Notes: generated from the sequence alone by a model not told the origin. Numbered from the stretch's first letter, positions 8,570 through 17,937 are shown. The stretch is DNA of 64,000 nt from Bradyrhizobium centrolobii (GCF_001641635.1 NZ_LUUB01000120.1:1-64000), one strand, 5' to 3'. Program-made: numbers and translations.

Positions 8570-8968
8570 CCACTGAACAAGAAACTCGCCAAAAGCCTCG
8601 GCTGCAGGCGGAATGGAACGCCGCGCCGGTCGATAGAGACAAACCTCCCGGACAGTTTCCGGCTTCGTGATCCGGCGCATCGTAAGGCCGAGCGGGCGCG
8701 CGACGACCGCAACATAGGCCGGAGCGGGCGTTGCCGCGAGGCCATGCGCGGCTATTCCATGTGCTGTGGTGATGTTGTCGACGATTTGAGCCGGCGCAAT
8801 CGCTTTTGCTTCCGGACTGGAGCTGCGCATCTGCGCGACGCTGATTTCGTGGTCCCGGCTTGCGGCCACGAGCGCGATATCACGCAGATCATCCCAGCGC
8901 AGGACTTTCCGTGCCGCCAAGGAGTGGTCCGGCGCACACCACGCACCCAGGACTTCGCGGCTTCAGTA
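8570..8968 (-). pseudogene. LysR-family regulator, C-terminal remnant
   Basis: The minus strand encodes the second half of a LysR effector domain: CAPDHSLAARKVLRWDDL, then IVDNITTAHGIAAHGLAATP and RPLGLTMRRITKPETVREVC. A stop codon lies just upstream (near 8969), and there is no DNA-binding domain or good start, so only about 130 of some 300 residues survive. The frame runs on to 8375 with unrelated sequence. Confidence 0.75.
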
Positions 8969-9026
8969 TGCGGCTTTATTCGGTCAATAGATCATCAGGA
9001 CGAGGGTTTGGGCACGCCAGCGTCGC

Positions 9027-9773
9027 TCAACGACGCGGAATGAGCAACGGCTGTACGTTTGCACCGCCTGCCATTAGGGGATTCGACGGCTCGAAATGCT
9101 CGCGCAATTCTCGCCTGTAGACGAGCTCGCGCGCAACGGCAAAGGCGTCCTTCAGGCTCTTAGCTTGCCGGAGTGCGATGTTGAAAAAGGCATCGCCGAA
9201 ATAGGTCCACTTGGCCTTGTCCCGGCAGCCGAACGATGGATGGTCGGCGTCGGCCGCAGTGATGACCAGCAGATCGGGGTTCGCGAGACGGGGGACAAAG
9301 ACGCCGGAATAGCAGGCCGAGATGACCACCACCTTGTGTCGCACGCCCGTCCTTGCCAGCATGTCGGCGAGACGAGATGGCGTGAGCGTTTGCGTGAGCC
9401 GTCCCGCCTTGATGGCAAGGCCGGCGCGGGAGCCGTGCGAGGTGAGAATCAAAAACAGAACGTCGTTCTCCGCGTCCAACCCATGGTCTGCAACTTGCAA
9501 CGACCTGGCGAGGGCTTCGATCGTCGCACCTCCGCCTTTCTTGGAATTGTACCGCACGTCGATCGGGCCAGTCCCGAAGCGGTCCACTACGACCTGGGCT
9601 GCGCCGGTCGCCTCGCTTCTAAACACGTCCTGATCGCCGAAAAGGCCGAAGGACACCACGCCCACCCCGCGAGCGTCCTCAACGGCGCGCACCGACGAAA
9701 CCAACGGCGCGACGGTCAAAACAAAAGCAATGAGCAGCGCGCCGAGCCGCCTGCTGCAAGACTTGAATGTCAT
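9027..9773 (-). CDS. Exported peptidase of the C13 (legumain) family
   Basis: A 248-aa protein with an N-terminal signal (hydrophobic residues 11-29, ending SSVRA). The catalytic dyad is visible: His113 in LILTSHGS and Cys154 in VVISACYSG. These motifs mark the clan-CD C13 caspase/legumain fold. Bacterial members are poorly studied; the family predicts cysteine endopeptidase activity, here in the periplasm or at the membrane. It stands alone, with a LysR remnant downstream and no related partner. The start is at 9773; a long antisense frame over the same bases is a GC artefact. Confidence 0.82.
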   Translation of the reverse strand: MTFKSCSRRLGALLIAFVLTVAPLVSSVRAVEDARGVGVVSFGLFGDQDVFRSEATGAAQVVVDRFGTGPIDVRYNSKKGGGATIEALARSLQVADHGLDAENDVLFLILTSHGSRAGLAIKAGRLTQTLTPSRLADMLARTGVRHKVVVISACYSGVFVPRLANPDLLVITAADADHPSFGCRDKAKWTYFGDAFFNIALRQAKSLKDAFAVARELVYRRELREHFEPSNPLMAGGANVQPLLIPRR

Positions 9774-10441
9774 GGCGAACCTCGTTCGTGATTACCGCTA
9801 CAGCATAGGGATGCAAAACAGAAATAGCGGAACCGCGGTGACTTTCCATTGCTCGGGACGGCCCCTCTCATCATGCCCCAAGCAGGAACGGAAATAGGAT
9901 CGGCCGAATAAGTATCACATATCAGGCCTAGCGGCCGGAGCTGGGCGCTGTTGCGGTCCACTTCCAGCATGGCGAACAGCAAAGCAAGCACCACCGCAAT
10001 GCGGATAAGCAATGGCGAGGCGTCTTGCGAGCCGGCATCTTCTGAAAGCGTCAAGGCGCGAAGCGCGCGTAGGCGCAAGAACATCCGCAGATACGCCTTT
10101 GACCGCACGTGCATTCCGTCTTTTGACGTAAGCAACTCAGGCTAGTTTCCTCGCCTTTCAGCATTCAAGGCGAGAATGCCGATCGCCTGCCAGGTCCAGT
10201 CGGGCAAGGAGGAAGGGTTTGCGGTGCATCATCGCAGGACCGAACGCTCAGAGTTCGAGCTGGGTCGGACCTGTAGCGAGTGTTACCCTGCAAGACAACA
10301 TCTCTCACCGGGGGGAACGACGCCGCCCAATTCGCCAAGAGTACGACCTGTTCTGGTAACGTGAACGGCAGGAAAAAGCGTTCGCACTTTGCTGGACACA
10401 ATTTGCATGTCAGCATCGGATCCGAGATGCGGAGGTCCGGC
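9774..10441. other. 668 bp without a supported gene
   Basis: A minus-strand frame (9770-10135) has one hydrophobic segment (IAVVLALLFAMLEV) but no ribosome site and no recognisable relative. The rest shows only short overlapping frames in both directions. The promoters of the flanking divergent genes probably lie here. Confidence 0.4.
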
Positions 10442-11275
10442 ATGCGACGGTCTATCTCGATCGGAGCCATGTTGATAGCGGGCTTGCTCGCAAGCAGCCA
10501 TGTGGTGGGTTTGGCCGCTCCTGGTCAGCGACCGGAAAGGACGCAAACTTCGCCCACGGTCGATGTCGAGCTGGTCATTGCCGTTGATGTCTCCTACTCC
10601 ATGGACCTCGACGAACTCGCGGTCCAACGCGAGGGTTACGCCCAGGCCATCGTCTCGAAGGAATTTCTGCAGGCCCTGAGAGCTGGTCCCAATGCCAGGA
10701 TTTCGGTGACTTATTTTGAATGGTCCGCATCCAGCGATCAGAGGATCATCATTCCATGGCGCGTGATCGACGGTCCTGAGACGGCGGACGCGGTCGCCAA
10801 CGAAATCATGAAGGCGCCAGTACGTCGGGGGTCGCGTACATCAATCTCAGGCGCCATCCTGTTCGCGATGCCGCTGTTCGATGAGGACCCATATCGGGGA
10901 TTCCGGCGGGTGATCGACATTTCCGGGGACGGCCCGAATAACAACGGCCCAACGGTCACTCCAGTCCGCGACGAAGCGCTTGCGAAGGGCATTATCATCA
11001 ATGGTCTGCCGATTATGGTGAAGGAGCCATCCTATTCGACGATGGATATCGAAAACCTCGATTGGTACTATGAGGATTGCGTCATCGGTGGGCCGGGCTC
11101 CTTCGTCGTGACGATCAAGGATCGCGAAAACTTCAAGGAGGCAATCCGCACCAAGCTTCTGCTGGAGGTCGCGGGAAGGCCCCCCGAATATCGGGTTGTT
11201 CCGATCGCCGAAAAGCAGCCTCGTGTTAGTTGCCTGATCGGCGAGAAGACTTGGCAGGATCGTTGGGGACGCTAG
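10442..11275 (+). CDS. DUF1194 protein, exported, von Willebrand A-like
   Basis: A 277-aa protein with a signal peptide (residues 1-26, SIGAMLIAGLLASSHVVGLA). The DUF1194 domain follows, beginning VDVELVIAVDVSYSMD, whose DVSYS is a MIDAS-like metal site. Further family motifs are SGAILFAMPLF and RRVIDISGDGPNNNG. The start at 10442 has GGAGG 6 bp ahead; upstream in-frame ATGs do not give a signal peptide. DUF1194 proteins are widespread in rhizobia, probably periplasmic, and of unknown function. Confidence 0.85.
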   Translation: MRRSISIGAMLIAGLLASSHVVGLAAPGQRPERTQTSPTVDVELVIAVDVSYSMDLDELAVQREGYAQAIVSKEFLQALRAGPNARISVTYFEWSASSDQRIIIPWRVIDGPETADAVANEIMKAPVRRGSRTSISGAILFAMPLFDEDPYRGFRRVIDISGDGPNNNGPTVTPVRDEALAKGIIINGLPIMVKEPSYSTMDIENLDWYYEDCVIGGPGSFVVTIKDRENFKEAIRTKLLLEVAGRPPEYRVVPIAEKQPRVSCLIGEKTWQDRWGR

Positions 11276-11518
11276 AGGAAGCAGCACAGCGCAAAAGCGC
11301 TGGAACATTTTTGCGGCGGTCGGACTTGATCTGCCAGGAACCGGCGACCATTTTTGAGCGGGAGATCCCCAACGATCGCCCATTGATTGATGACTCCTGC
11401 TGACTATCAGGCAGCGGGAGACCAAACATCTCCGCTGCAAATGGCAGTCGATCCCGGCATGTACTTGGTTCGCCGGCGGTGCTTTCCGCGCATGGTCGCA
11501 AAAGGGAGGAAGGCAACG
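11276..11518. other. Non-coding gap
   Basis: No gene is supported between the DUF1194 stop and the next small gene. A possible promoter for the small gene lies here, but no clear element was identified. Confidence 0.35.
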
Positions 11519-11752
11519 ATGACTTCGGATCCCGCTGCATCTGTCGGAACAGCGAAGTCCCAATTGCGCGGTCGGATTATCAGCACCTACCAGCGGGCGC
11601 AACGAATCATCACGGCTGCAGCTTCTTCTCCCTCTGCCAATACACATGCGGCGATGATCGCCTATGACAAGGCCCGCGAACATCTACGCGCCGCTATTTT
11701 GCTGGCTAGCAGGTTGTTTGCCGACACGGACGGGCTCGTGAAGAGCGCGTGA
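11519..11752 (+). CDS. Small hypothetical protein (77 aa)
   Basis: The ATG at 11519 follows AGGGAGGAAGG, a strong ribosome site. The product is rich in Ala and Ser and predicted mostly helical (IISTYQRAQRIITAAASS, AREHLRAAILLASRLF), with no signal or membrane segment. I recognise no family. It lies just before another small basic protein and may be part of a run of small rhizobial unknowns. Confidence 0.55.
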   Translation: MTSDPAASVGTAKSQLRGRIISTYQRAQRIITAAASSPSANTHAAMIAYDKAREHLRAAILLASRLFADTDGLVKSA

Positions 11753-11854
11753 GCTTGGGCCCTGATTGTCGGAACCATGCAGGAAGCGAGTGAAGGAACG
11801 CAAAAGGCATCCTGATACTGATATCCAGAAACACTTGGCGAGGGAGTCCTGCAG

Positions 11855-12067
11855 ATGCCTGACGTTGTTAAGAAGCAGCGCGACGCACGCCGAAAGATAA
11901 TTCGGCAATGGATGAAGCTTCCGGCGGACAAACGACAGTCTATGGCGGAGATATCTGTGTTTGCGAAAGCCGCGGCGCAGGAGAACATGAGTGCTTTGGT
12001 CCACAGTCGTCGCGGCCCCTATGAGAAGATCATGGGGTGGTTATTGCCGCGTGCTGCTCGCCGTTGA
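11855..12067 (+). CDS. Small basic hypothetical protein (70 aa)
   Basis: The ATG at 11855 is preceded by GAGGGAG. The product starts MPDVVKKQRDARRKIIRQWM and ends RRGPYEKIMGWLLPRAARR, strongly basic and helical. The pattern resembles small conserved proteins of Bradyrhizobium, without known function. The neighbouring small gene is on the same strand 100 bp upstream. Confidence 0.55.
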   Translation: MPDVVKKQRDARRKIIRQWMKLPADKRQSMAEISVFAKAAAQENMSALVHSRRGPYEKIMGWLLPRAARR

Positions 12068-12204
12068 GGTCTCATCGTTTCTTTGAGGTGGACTATCGAG
12101 CTTTCGCTGATTTCGTTCCCCGCAATGCCGATGCGATCCGCGGCAAACCGCCACGAACATCAGGTCGGGCACACTTTGCGATCGTGCGCCCGTGAAAGGT
12201 GCCA

Positions 12205-12870
12205 ATGCGAGCAGAAGACCTTGAGGCCCTGCGTGAAGATATGCTCGCGGTCATCGCCGCCTGCGCTTTTGCGTTGCGTGGCACCATCGGCAAGAGTGCT
12301 CTCGACGACCGCGTGATGAGGGCTATGGGCAAGGTGCCGCGGCATGAGTTTGTGCCAATCGAACTTCAGCCCTACGCGTATGCCAATATTCCACTTCCAA
12401 TCGGCTTTGAAAAGACCATCTCGCAGCCATTTATCGTCGCGCTGATGACCGATCTGCTCGACATCAAGCCCCAAGACAGCGTGCTCGAAATCGGTACCGG
12501 TCTTGGCTATCAGGCCGCTGTCCTCGCGCAGCTCGCCCGCAAAGTATACTCCGTTGAAATCATCGAAGAGCTCGGCCAGAAGGCGAAACAACGGCTCCGG
12601 CAGCAGCGCTGCAGCAATGTCGAACTCAAGATTGCGAATGGCTATCACGGTTGGCCAGAGCACGCGCCTTTTGACAAGGTGATCGTGACGGCCGCTCCCG
12701 ATCTCATTCCTCCTCTGCTGATCCACCAATTGAAAGCGGGTGGTAAAATGGTGATACCGGCCGGTCTGCCCGATGCGCAGAAGCTCATTCTGGCCGAGAA
12801 GCACGCCAACGGCAGAGTGACGACGAAAGAGACTCTGTCCGTCCGATTCTCTCAACTTGAAGGGACTTGA
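12205..12870 (+). CDS. pcm: Protein-L-isoaspartate O-methyltransferase
   Basis: A 221-aa repair methyltransferase that uses S-adenosylmethionine to methylate isoaspartyl residues in aged proteins. The PCMT signature ISQPFIVALMTDLL is followed by the SAM-binding motif VLEIGTGLGYQAAVLA, then VYSVEIIEEL and DKVIVTAAPDLIPP. Length is normal. The ATG at 12205 follows GAAAGG; a GTG two codons upstream is possible. It stands alone. Rhizobia often carry several pcm copies, and this one is likely an accessory copy. Confidence 0.9.
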   Translation: MRAEDLEALREDMLAVIAACAFALRGTIGKSALDDRVMRAMGKVPRHEFVPIELQPYAYANIPLPIGFEKTISQPFIVALMTDLLDIKPQDSVLEIGTGLGYQAAVLAQLARKVYSVEIIEELGQKAKQRLRQQRCSNVELKIANGYHGWPEHAPFDKVIVTAAPDLIPPLLIHQLKAGGKMVIPAGLPDAQKLILAEKHANGRVTTKETLSVRFSQLEGT

Positions 12871-13169
12871 TCCGGCTTGTAATGAGCCCCGTGATGCGTC
12901 CGTAACGCACAATGATCGAGAGCATCAGCCGCGGTCGCCTCGCGACCCGCGAGGTGTCGCGCGACGTGCACTCCGACCGCGGCCTCTGATCTTGAAAGGC
13001 ACGAGAAGCCTCAGGTCCGCGGTCAAAAGCGCCGACCAGTTTAACTGCGCCGCGGATTTCTTCCGGTTTGCCTCCGGGCTGACTAGCTTGCGTCAAGTAA
13101 TGACCTCAGAGAGCGTAGTCCGCATCAGGCGAATAGTGCCTGTGTTGCCAATCGGACCGCTTTCGTGGC
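12871..13169. other. Convergent non-coding gap (299 bp)
   Basis: This lies between the pcm stop and the stop of the convergent minus-strand gene. A small GC hairpin, CTCGCG-ACC-CGCGAG (about 12938-12952), could contribute to termination, but no T-run follows it. Nothing else is apparent. Confidence 0.4.
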
Positions 13170-13550
13170 TCAGCCAAGAAGCCGGCTTCGCCGGAACGAG
13201 TAACCGGTCGGAGCGAACCTTCTGGCCACCGCGAGCGCGCCAGTTTCGCAGCTTTCCAGCGCGATCTTCTGGGAGAGCATGACGTCTCCGATCGGCAGCT
13301 CGCCCAGCGGCAGGAAACACAACCCGACCTTCGGGCGGCCCTTTTCGTCCAGTTCGCAGACATTCGTCATGGCGCCCGGATAGATCCTGTACTGCCTGCC
13401 CGTGTCGCCGCCGACGACTTCGAAGTACCCCTTTTCCGCGAACTGCGCCTGTTGCATCGGCGACAGCCAGTGACGCAAAAGCCCGAGCGACCGGCCTTCC
13501 GGAGTTCTCTCGGCGCCGTGTCTGACGTAAAGGGCCCTTATCGCTCTCAT
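13170..13550 (-). CDS. Conserved hypothetical protein (126 aa)
   Basis: The protein contains AEKGYFEVVGGDTGRQYRI, PGAMTNVCELDEKGRPKVG and LPIGDVMLSQKIALE, a pattern seen in small rhizobial proteins of unknown function. I start at MRAIRALYVRHG (13550); an in-frame ATG at 13592 gives 14 more residues. It lies 53 bp after a 73-aa gene on the same strand and probably forms an operon with it. No signal or membrane segment is seen. Confidence 0.6.
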   Translation of the reverse strand: MRAIRALYVRHGAERTPEGRSLGLLRHWLSPMQQAQFAEKGYFEVVGGDTGRQYRIYPGAMTNVCELDEKGRPKVGLCFLPLGELPIGDVMLSQKIALESCETGALAVARRFAPTGYSFRRSRLLG

Positions 13551-13603
13551 GCGCGAGCGTTCACCCGGGCGAGATGGCGTAAGGCGCCACATGGCGCAGC
13601 CTA

Positions 13604-13825
13604 TCAGCCGCCGACCAGCCTGGGAAAGAACACGGTCTGTTCCGCGTTCGGGTCAAATGACCGGATCTGGGAGACCTGACCTGGACCGGTGCGGACCGCG
13701 GCGGTGAAGCCGGCGTTCGTCAGTTCGTAGAACCGCTGTTCCGCCTTCGCCAGTTCTCGCGCGTCGTCCGGGTCGAAAGGGTGACGGCTGTCGCCCGTGC
13801 GGTCCATCACGATCTGGATTGCCAT
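13604..13825 (-). CDS. Small conserved hypothetical protein (73 aa)
   Basis: MAIQIVMDRTGDSRHPFDPD begins the protein, and it ends SQIRSFDPNAEQTVFFPRLVGG. The start at 13825 has GGAGGGCG just ahead; the longer frame is rejected for lack of a ribosome site. The sequence looks like a soluble alpha/beta protein widespread in rhizobia, with no known function. It heads a two-gene set with the 126-aa protein. Confidence 0.65.
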   Translation of the reverse strand: MAIQIVMDRTGDSRHPFDPDDARELAKAEQRFYELTNAGFTAAVRTGPGQVSQIRSFDPNAEQTVFFPRLVGG

Positions 13826-14050
13826 GATCGCCCTCCTCGGATTGCTGATAGCCAAGGACCTCGATCCCAGTATCCAACCGACGGCGTGGAGTTGCAAGAG
13901 AAGAAGAGTCCGTCGCGAAGAAGATGGCGGCCAAGGCGCAGCGCCTGCGTATCTTTGCCGTAGCGGCCTGAGACAGTCCTAAGTGCTGTCCGCAGAAAAG
14001 CAAGAAATTGTGAAGGCAAGCTGCTGCGCCAGAGCACCGGCAAGGCCGCG
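13826..14050. other. Non-coding gap
   Basis: Only short frames shadow this interval. It probably holds the promoter of the small two-gene set that starts at 13825. Confidence 0.35.
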
Positions 14051-14239
14051 CTAAGAACCTCGCTCAGCCCAGCGGCAATACCGGACTGTTCCTTCACTCC
14101 CGCCCGTGACGCGGTCCGAAAGATCCTCGCCGATATTGCGGTAGTCGTTCAGGATCGCCTCGGCGTTATCGACCTTGTCGGCCAATGAAACTAGCAGCGA
14201 GGGCGCCTTTTTCGGCGGGAGCGAGAGGTAGGCTTCACG
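14051..14239 (-). pseudogene. HD-domain phosphohydrolase, C-terminal remnant
   Basis: The minus strand reads LPPKKAPSLLVSLADKVDNA, then AILNDYRNIGEDLSDRVTGG and SEGTVRYC. This matches the distal part of the SpoT/HD-hydrolase family, where SLADKxxNAxAIL is conserved. The upstream HD residues are missing and the frame continues into unrelated sequence toward 14512, so only about 60 residues remain. It is a relic, not a gene. Confidence 0.7.
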
Positions 14240-14572
14240 GACGCCAGGCCGGCTTCGGCCCCGGGCGACCGCGGATGAGTGTCGACCGCATACCCTGAGA
14301 ACACCACGCGGCGCTACTTGAAGAGATCTCCGCCGTCGTGGTGTCGCAGCCGAGCCGACCACCTCGGATATTAGGGCAAGTACACTCAAAAAGTGATCAT
14401 GTCCGTCCAACCCCAAAGAGCGGCGTAAAGGCAGACGTGCCAACATCGACGTGAGGAACCAGAAGCTGCCTTCCTGTATTTGCCATCCGCGCCGTTCAGG
14501 GCGCGACCACACTTGGCGGAATTATCCTCCGTCTCGTTTGTTTAATTGGTACCACGAAGGGAGTATCGTGCT

Positions 14573-15208
14573 ATGAAAATAGCGATTATCGGGACCGGCA
14601 ACGTCGGTAGCGCACTCGCCCGAGGGCTTAAAAAGTCTTCGCATACGGTTGTTCTTGGGGCGCGCGATATCACCAATAAGGCCACGCAAGATCTCGCTGC
14701 CGACGTAGGCGCAGAGCTTGCGTCACCGGCCGAGGCTGCCAAGTCCGCTGAATTGGTCGTTCTCGCGGTTCCGTGGAACGTTGCCGAAGCAGCCATCAAG
14801 GCTCTCGGCGATCTTTCTGGCAAGATCGTCATCGACTGCATGAATCCACTTGGGATGATTGGTGGCGTTCTCGAACTCACGCTCGGCCATACGACCAGCG
14901 GCGGCGAGATCGTGGCCAACTGGCTGCCGGGCGCGCGCGTGGTGAAAACGCTTAATCAGGTCGGCGCGGAGATTATGGCCAACAATGTCAGCATGCCGCA
15001 CAGGCCCGTCATGTTCATGGCCAGCGATGATACACAGGCGAAGGCTATAGTCGCGACTATGTTGACCGATTTAGGTTTCGAGCCGCTCGACGCCGGCGAC
15101 ATTAGGAAGTCGCGTCTCCTCGAGCCCTTCGGAATGGTCTGGATCAACCAGGCGCTACTGCGGGGGAGAGGTCGGACCTGGGCATTCGCTGCCGTGGACC
15201 GGAAGTGA
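14573..15208 (+). CDS. NADP oxidoreductase, coenzyme F420-dependent type
   Basis: A 211-aa Rossmann protein: MKIAIIGTGNVGSALARGLK with the GxGxxG loop, then VVLAVPWNVAEAA and IVIDCMNPL. These place it in the F420-dependent NADP reductase-like/NAD-binding family. Most proteobacterial members do not use F420, so the cofactor partner is uncertain. The ATG at 14573 has GAAGGGAG upstream. The C-terminus (LEPFGMVWINQALLRGRGR) is complete. Neighbours are remnants, so context does not help. Confidence 0.8.
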   Translation: MKIAIIGTGNVGSALARGLKKSSHTVVLGARDITNKATQDLAADVGAELASPAEAAKSAELVVLAVPWNVAEAAIKALGDLSGKIVIDCMNPLGMIGGVLELTLGHTTSGGEIVANWLPGARVVKTLNQVGAEIMANNVSMPHRPVMFMASDDTQAKAIVATMLTDLGFEPLDAGDIRKSRLLEPFGMVWINQALLRGRGRTWAFAAVDRK

Positions 15209-15234
15209 GCCCACCGTTCTTATCCTGACCGCTT

Positions 15235-15356
15235 GGGGTCAATCGGCAGAACTCGCGCTCGACCTTGCTACAATCTTCAGGCAAGCCCGGCTTGCCGTAA
15301 CCTTTCAGCGTATGGCGAAAGATGTTCAGTGTGAATCAGCGCCCAACATTGACCCC
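15235..15356. repeat. Inverted repeat pair, possible mini-element or IS scar
   Basis: GGGGTCAAT (15235-15243) and ATTGACCCC (15348-15356) are perfect 9-bp inverted copies 104 bp apart, just after an intact gene and just before a decay zone. The spacer has no gene. It may be the scar of a mobile element, but nine bases alone are weak evidence. Confidence 0.35.
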
Positions 15357-15411
15357 TGAGATGCGAAGTCAATCAAACTCTTAGGACGCCGATCGGCGTT
15401 CGGACCCCACG

Positions 15412-15531
15412 CGGACAACATCGGACTATGCGATCGCATCGTACATTCTGTTCTGCGCGATCGTCAGCATCGTTTCAATCGCGATGTTGCCGGACTACAC
15501 CAACCGGGACCTTTCCGAGGAGCACGCCTGA
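15412..15531 (+). pseudogene. MFS transporter, C-terminal remnant
   Basis: The frame reads SDYAIASYILFCAIVSIVSI, then AMLPDYTNRDLSEEHA and a stop at 15529-15531. This is the last membrane helix and cytoplasmic tail typical of metabolite:H+ symporters of the MFS. The preceding 11 helices are absent. Confidence 0.7.
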
Positions 15532-15552
15532 TCGGCCACAGCAGGAGTGCGC

Positions 15553-16496
15553 TCAGACTGTCCTCGCCGCATCATCTGACCGCGCAAGCTGTGATGCGTC
15601 CTGCGCTACCTGGCGGGAATGATCGGTCGCGATCAGGAGATAAATGGCCGGTACCTCGAAAAGGGTGAACAACGTGCCGAGCGAAAGTCCGCAGCTGGTT
15701 GCTCGTCCTTGTGCGTTCGTCCCACGGCTTCAGCACCATGCCCGCGACCACGCGCGCAGGCGAGTTGGTCTGGAAGACGTGGTCGGTCTCTGGATATTTC
15801 TTCATGATCTGGAAGACCTGCCGCGCATACAACACCTTTTGCTCTAAGGTCGCGTCCGGCGCCAACGTGGATGTCGTAATCACGCCCCCCTGGTCTTCCT
15901 GCGGAGCCAGTTCGCTCTTGGCGTCTGCATAAAGCAAGTAGATGCTGGACAGCACGAGCAGTGCGAAGACGCAGGTTATGGGTAGATACTCGAGGCTGCC
16001 GCGCAGCGAGCTCAGATAGAGGCGACGTAGCGCCTCAAAACAGCGATCAATGAGGGCGGTGAACCGTGCCTGCCAACCGTGCGTCGCGCCATGCGGCTTG
16101 AGCAGACGGGAGCTCATCATTGGCGACAGCGTCAGCGCGACAATCGCCGATATCGTCACTGTTCCCACCAGGGTGAATTCCGTGAACAGCGCCCCAGTCA
16201 AGCCGCCCTGGAACGCGATCGGGACATAGACCGCGACAAGGACAACCGTCATGGCGATCGGACGGCCGAGTTCTCGCGCCGCCTCGATCGCCGCAATGAC
16301 CGGCGCGTTGCCTGCCTCAAGGTGACGGTTGACATTCTCGACGACGATGATGGCATCATCGACCACGAGCACAAGCGCCAGCAGCGTCAAGAGGTTGATC
16401 GAGAAACCGACCGCCAACCTGAAAGCTTCAAACCCGAACACGGCCGCAAAAAACCACGCCGACAGCGGCCAGCATGATGGCCATGCGTCGAAGCAT
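15553..16496 (-). pseudogene. Collapsed RND efflux locus (adaptor start fused to RND permease)
   Basis: From 16496 the minus strand reads MLRRMAIMLAAVGVVF, the start of an RND periplasmic adaptor. After a frameshift it continues FGFEAFR. It then jumps straight into the middle of an RND permease at GFSINLLTLLALVLVVDDAI, whose motif VDDAIIVVENV is diagnostic. After KPWDERTRTSNQL another deletion and frame change bring the permease C-terminus (GTLFTLFEVPAIYLLI), ending at a TGA at 15553-15555. The adaptor body, the permease N-terminal part and much of its second half are missing. It cannot function. Confidence 0.8.
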
Positions 16497-16870
16497 CCGG
16501 GATTTCTGGCTTTTGGAAGGAACGGCCTTTTTCATTGCCGTTGACCATCAGTTGTGGCGCTCGCGGCGCGCTTCGCCCCGGTTGAAGGATCCCACCGATT
16601 TTCCGGGACGCAGTTCCAGGACTGATCTCGAAAAGACTATTGAATGCCACGGTTCCGACACCGTGCTTCACGGCGGGAACTACCCAACAAATCGTCGCGA
16701 TGCGGGGGGGCGGAGTTCGTAGCCGGGATCCATTGATGACCGTAGGATGGTTGGGCACCCGGAACACCGGGGCGCCCCACGCTGCAAAGCCGCCGGGCAT
16801 AGATTGAACGGTGAACGGCAGTGAGAGCGCAGGGCAGGAGGTTGCCTGATCCGCATCAGCATCGACCGCA
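16497..16870. other. 374 bp of decayed sequence
   Basis: Reading frames are open on the minus strand but match no protein family I recognise. The stretch lies between two gene remnants and is best regarded as decayed DNA. Confidence 0.35.
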
Positions 16871-17026
16871 ATGGGTTCTTTTGAGCTGAACAGGATCGTG
16901 CGAGCGATTTTGGGGAGCTGCATTGTCGTGCTCTGCGTCAATCTGTTCGCGAACCCACTCTTTGCTCCGAACAAGCCGATCAAGCCGGGTTACGAGATCG
17001 TGGTTCGGGGGCAACCGAGCGCGTAG
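16871..17026 (+). pseudogene. Cytochrome c family protein, N-terminal remnant
   Basis: MGSFELNRIVRAILGSCIVV and the following LCVNLFANPLFAPNKPIKPG resemble the signal-anchor and start of rhizobial membrane-anchored c-type cytochromes. The frame stops at 17024-17026, before any CxxCH haem site. Fifty-one residues remain. Its position among other truncated genes supports decay. Confidence 0.6.
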
Positions 17027-17160
17027 CTAGGAAGGAGGGGCGGGCCAACATTCTCTTGATGCATTCCCGAACGCGGAAATGTCTGGGAACAACTTGCTGC
17101 GGCACTAGTTGCGGCCGATATTCCGAAGAAGCTGCGGGTATCGCGAGCGGGAGAACGGTA

Positions 17161-17937
17161 ATGACATGGAGCAACCAGGTGGCGGTGGTGACGGGCGGCG
17201 CGCGTGGCATTGGCCGAGCGATCGCGCTTCTTCTGGCCAAGCGGGGTGCCGCCGTGTGCGTCAACTATGCGGCGCGCGCGGACGCGGCCGAGCAGGTCGC
17301 GTCCGAAATTGAGGGCAAAGGCGGGCGCGCTATAGCGGCCGGTGCGGACGTTGCGGACTTTCGCGCGGTCCAGGTGATGATCGAGCAGGCCGAGACGCAG
17401 CTTGGCCCGGTGACCATACTAGTCAACAACGCCGGAGTGTCCCATCAGGCAACGCTCGACACGTTCGATTACGAACAGTTCGATCGCATGCGTCGCGTCA
17501 ACGCGGACGGCATTATTCACGCGACCCGCGCTGCGATGGCAGGCATGCGCACTCGCCGCTATGGCCGGATAGTCAATGTGGCCTCTATAGCCGCGATCGG
17601 AACGGCGCTGCCCGGCAATGCGTTCTACGCCGCGACAAAAGCGGAGGCTGCGATATTGACGCGTCGCTTCGCGATGGAGCTCGGCGGTGATGGGATCACC
17701 GTAAACGCGGTGGCGCCAGGATTCGTCCGCACCGATATGACGCAGGGAAAGCGCAGCGCCGACGAGTGGGAGGCGATCGAGAAAAATCTTGCCGAGCGGA
17801 CAATGATGCGGCGCATCGGGCAGCCCGCGGATATCGCTAACGCCGTGACTTTCCTTGCCGCTCCGGAAGCGGGTTGGGTAACGGCCCAGATGTTAGTAGT
17901 GGATGGTGGAAGAATGGATTACATCGGGCACAGCTAA
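17161..17937 (+). CDS. SDR-family oxidoreductase, FabG-like
   Basis: A 258-aa classical SDR. Cofactor loop TGGARGIG, LVNNAGVS, catalytic Ser in VNVASIAAIG and YAATK with the Tyr and Lys are all intact. The ending VTAQMLVVDGG is typical of 3-oxoacyl-ACP reductase-like enzymes. The ATG at 17161 follows GGGAGAACGG; the longer frame from 17056 has no ribosome site. Flanked by remnants, it gives no clue to a substrate. Confidence 0.85.
   Translation: MTWSNQVAVVTGGARGIGRAIALLLAKRGAAVCVNYAARADAAEQVASEIEGKGGRAIAAGADVADFRAVQVMIEQAETQLGPVTILVNNAGVSHQATLDTFDYEQFDRMRRVNADGIIHATRAAMAGMRTRRYGRIVNVASIAAIGTALPGNAFYAATKAEAAILTRRFAMELGGDGITVNAVAPGFVRTDMTQGKRSADEWEAIEKNLAERTMMRRIGQPADIANAVTFLAAPEAGWVTAQMLVVDGGRMDYIGHS

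Noticed and set aside
9096..9791. A plus-strand frame over the C13 peptidase
   Set aside because: No recognisable domain or ribosome site; the opposite strand has signal peptide and catalytic motifs.
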